Shown piece after piece: positions 6,248-6,446 of a stretch of DNA of 6,446 bases (its first letter is position 1; each line of letters opens with the position of its first letter). Source of the stretch: Pseudomonadota bacterium (GTDB lineage: Bacteria > Pseudomonadota > Alphaproteobacteria > Acetobacterales > Acetobacteraceae). The DNA lies in NCBI GenBank assembly GCA_021829055.1, contig JAJZCS010000120.1:1-6446 (forward strand), in the 5' to 3' direction. The translations under genes and the position numbers were made by a program. Below the pieces are notes generated by a model, which was given only the letters and a program-made list of their open reading frames with translations, did no database searches and was not told the DNA's origin.

Positions 6248-6445
6248 TCACCTCCGAGCTGTACCTGCCGGTCCGGCACGCCCATTTTTTTGAATCTGCT
6301 GGCCAAAGAAATCGTTCTCGATCGTTAGCTGGTCGATTCTCACATGCAATTCCTCAATTTCATGCTGCGCGACGTTCTCCACATCCTGCCCAATCTTCAG
6401 ATCAAACACCCGCACGGCCCGATGCCGACGTCCGAGGTTTTTTCC
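6248..6445 (-). pseudogene. IS3-family OrfA C-terminal fragment (runs off the right edge)
   Basis: A minus-strand frame enters from the right edge and ends at a TGA (6248-6250). It contains EIEELHVRIDQLTIENDFFG followed by QQIQKN, matching the leucine-zipper tail of IS3-family OrfA proteins (pattern ELHAKIGQLTxENDFL). That part mediates dimerisation ahead of the programmed frameshift into OrfB. An A7 run (T7 at 6285-6291 on the plus strand) lies just after it, where IS3 elements usually have their slippery A-run. I cannot find the OrfB DDE domain in any frame downstream, so the element is truncated. The N-terminal helix-turn-helix would lie beyond the window; whether OrfA starts intact there is unknown. 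Confidence 0.65.
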
Positions 6446-6446
6446 G

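Noticed and set aside
6118..6306. Minus-strand frame of 62 residues starting MASRFKKMG as IS3 OrfB
   Set aside because: It shows none of the OrfB start or DDE-domain patterns and is Arg/Gly rich like a shadow frame.
1..6446. CRISPR arrays, tRNA/rRNA genes, riboswitches, toxin-antitoxin pairs
   Set aside because: No regularly spaced repeats, no cloverleaf with TTCRA arm, no recognisable riboswitch core and no small overlapping toxin/antitoxin gene pair were seen.

Overview
The window looks like an IS-littered accessory stretch of a proteobacterial chromosome or large plasmid, most likely alphaproteobacterial. This is inferred from the style of the intact proteins (a PA0069-type radical SAM protein, a stand-alone two-CBS protein, a ManC with both enzymatic halves) and from the IS families present. 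No rRNA, tRNA or other marker fixes the taxon.

Layout from left to right. (1) At the left edge is a decayed IS630-family transposase fragment on the minus strand. (2) Next is a minus-strand two-gene operon: a creatininase-superfamily amidohydrolase followed by a ten-helix EamA/DMT permease, with a 4-base ATGA stop/start overlap. The IS630 remnant abuts and slightly overlaps the 3' end of the permease gene. (3) A 79-bp divergent intergenic region with a short inverted repeat separates this operon from plus-strand manC, a bifunctional mannose-1-phosphate guanylyltransferase / mannose-6-phosphate isomerase that makes GDP-mannose. (4) About 100 bp further, on the same strand, is a radical SAM protein of the PA0069/spore-photoproduct-lyase-like family. 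Its last five residues, QLTLF, match the bacterial sliding-clamp binding consensus. (5) Then comes a frameshifted C-terminal remnant of an IS5-family transposase. (6) A two-CBS-domain protein follows, with a good RBS, a plausible promoter and a perfect 12-bp palindrome at the expected transcription start. (7) The last ~630 bp has no intact gene. It holds a weak helix-turn-helix-like relic on the plus strand and, at the right edge on the minus strand, the C-terminal tail of an IS3-family OrfA.

Functionally the window is a mosaic. The hydrolase and permease probably work together on one small amide or cyclic-amide compound. ManC serves polysaccharide or glycan synthesis. The radical SAM and CBS proteins are stand-alone genes. 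I see no complete new multi-gene system. The best leads are the clamp-binding-like tail of the radical SAM protein and the altered metal-site motif (EDQGPH instead of EQHGPH) in the amidohydrolase with its coupled transporter.
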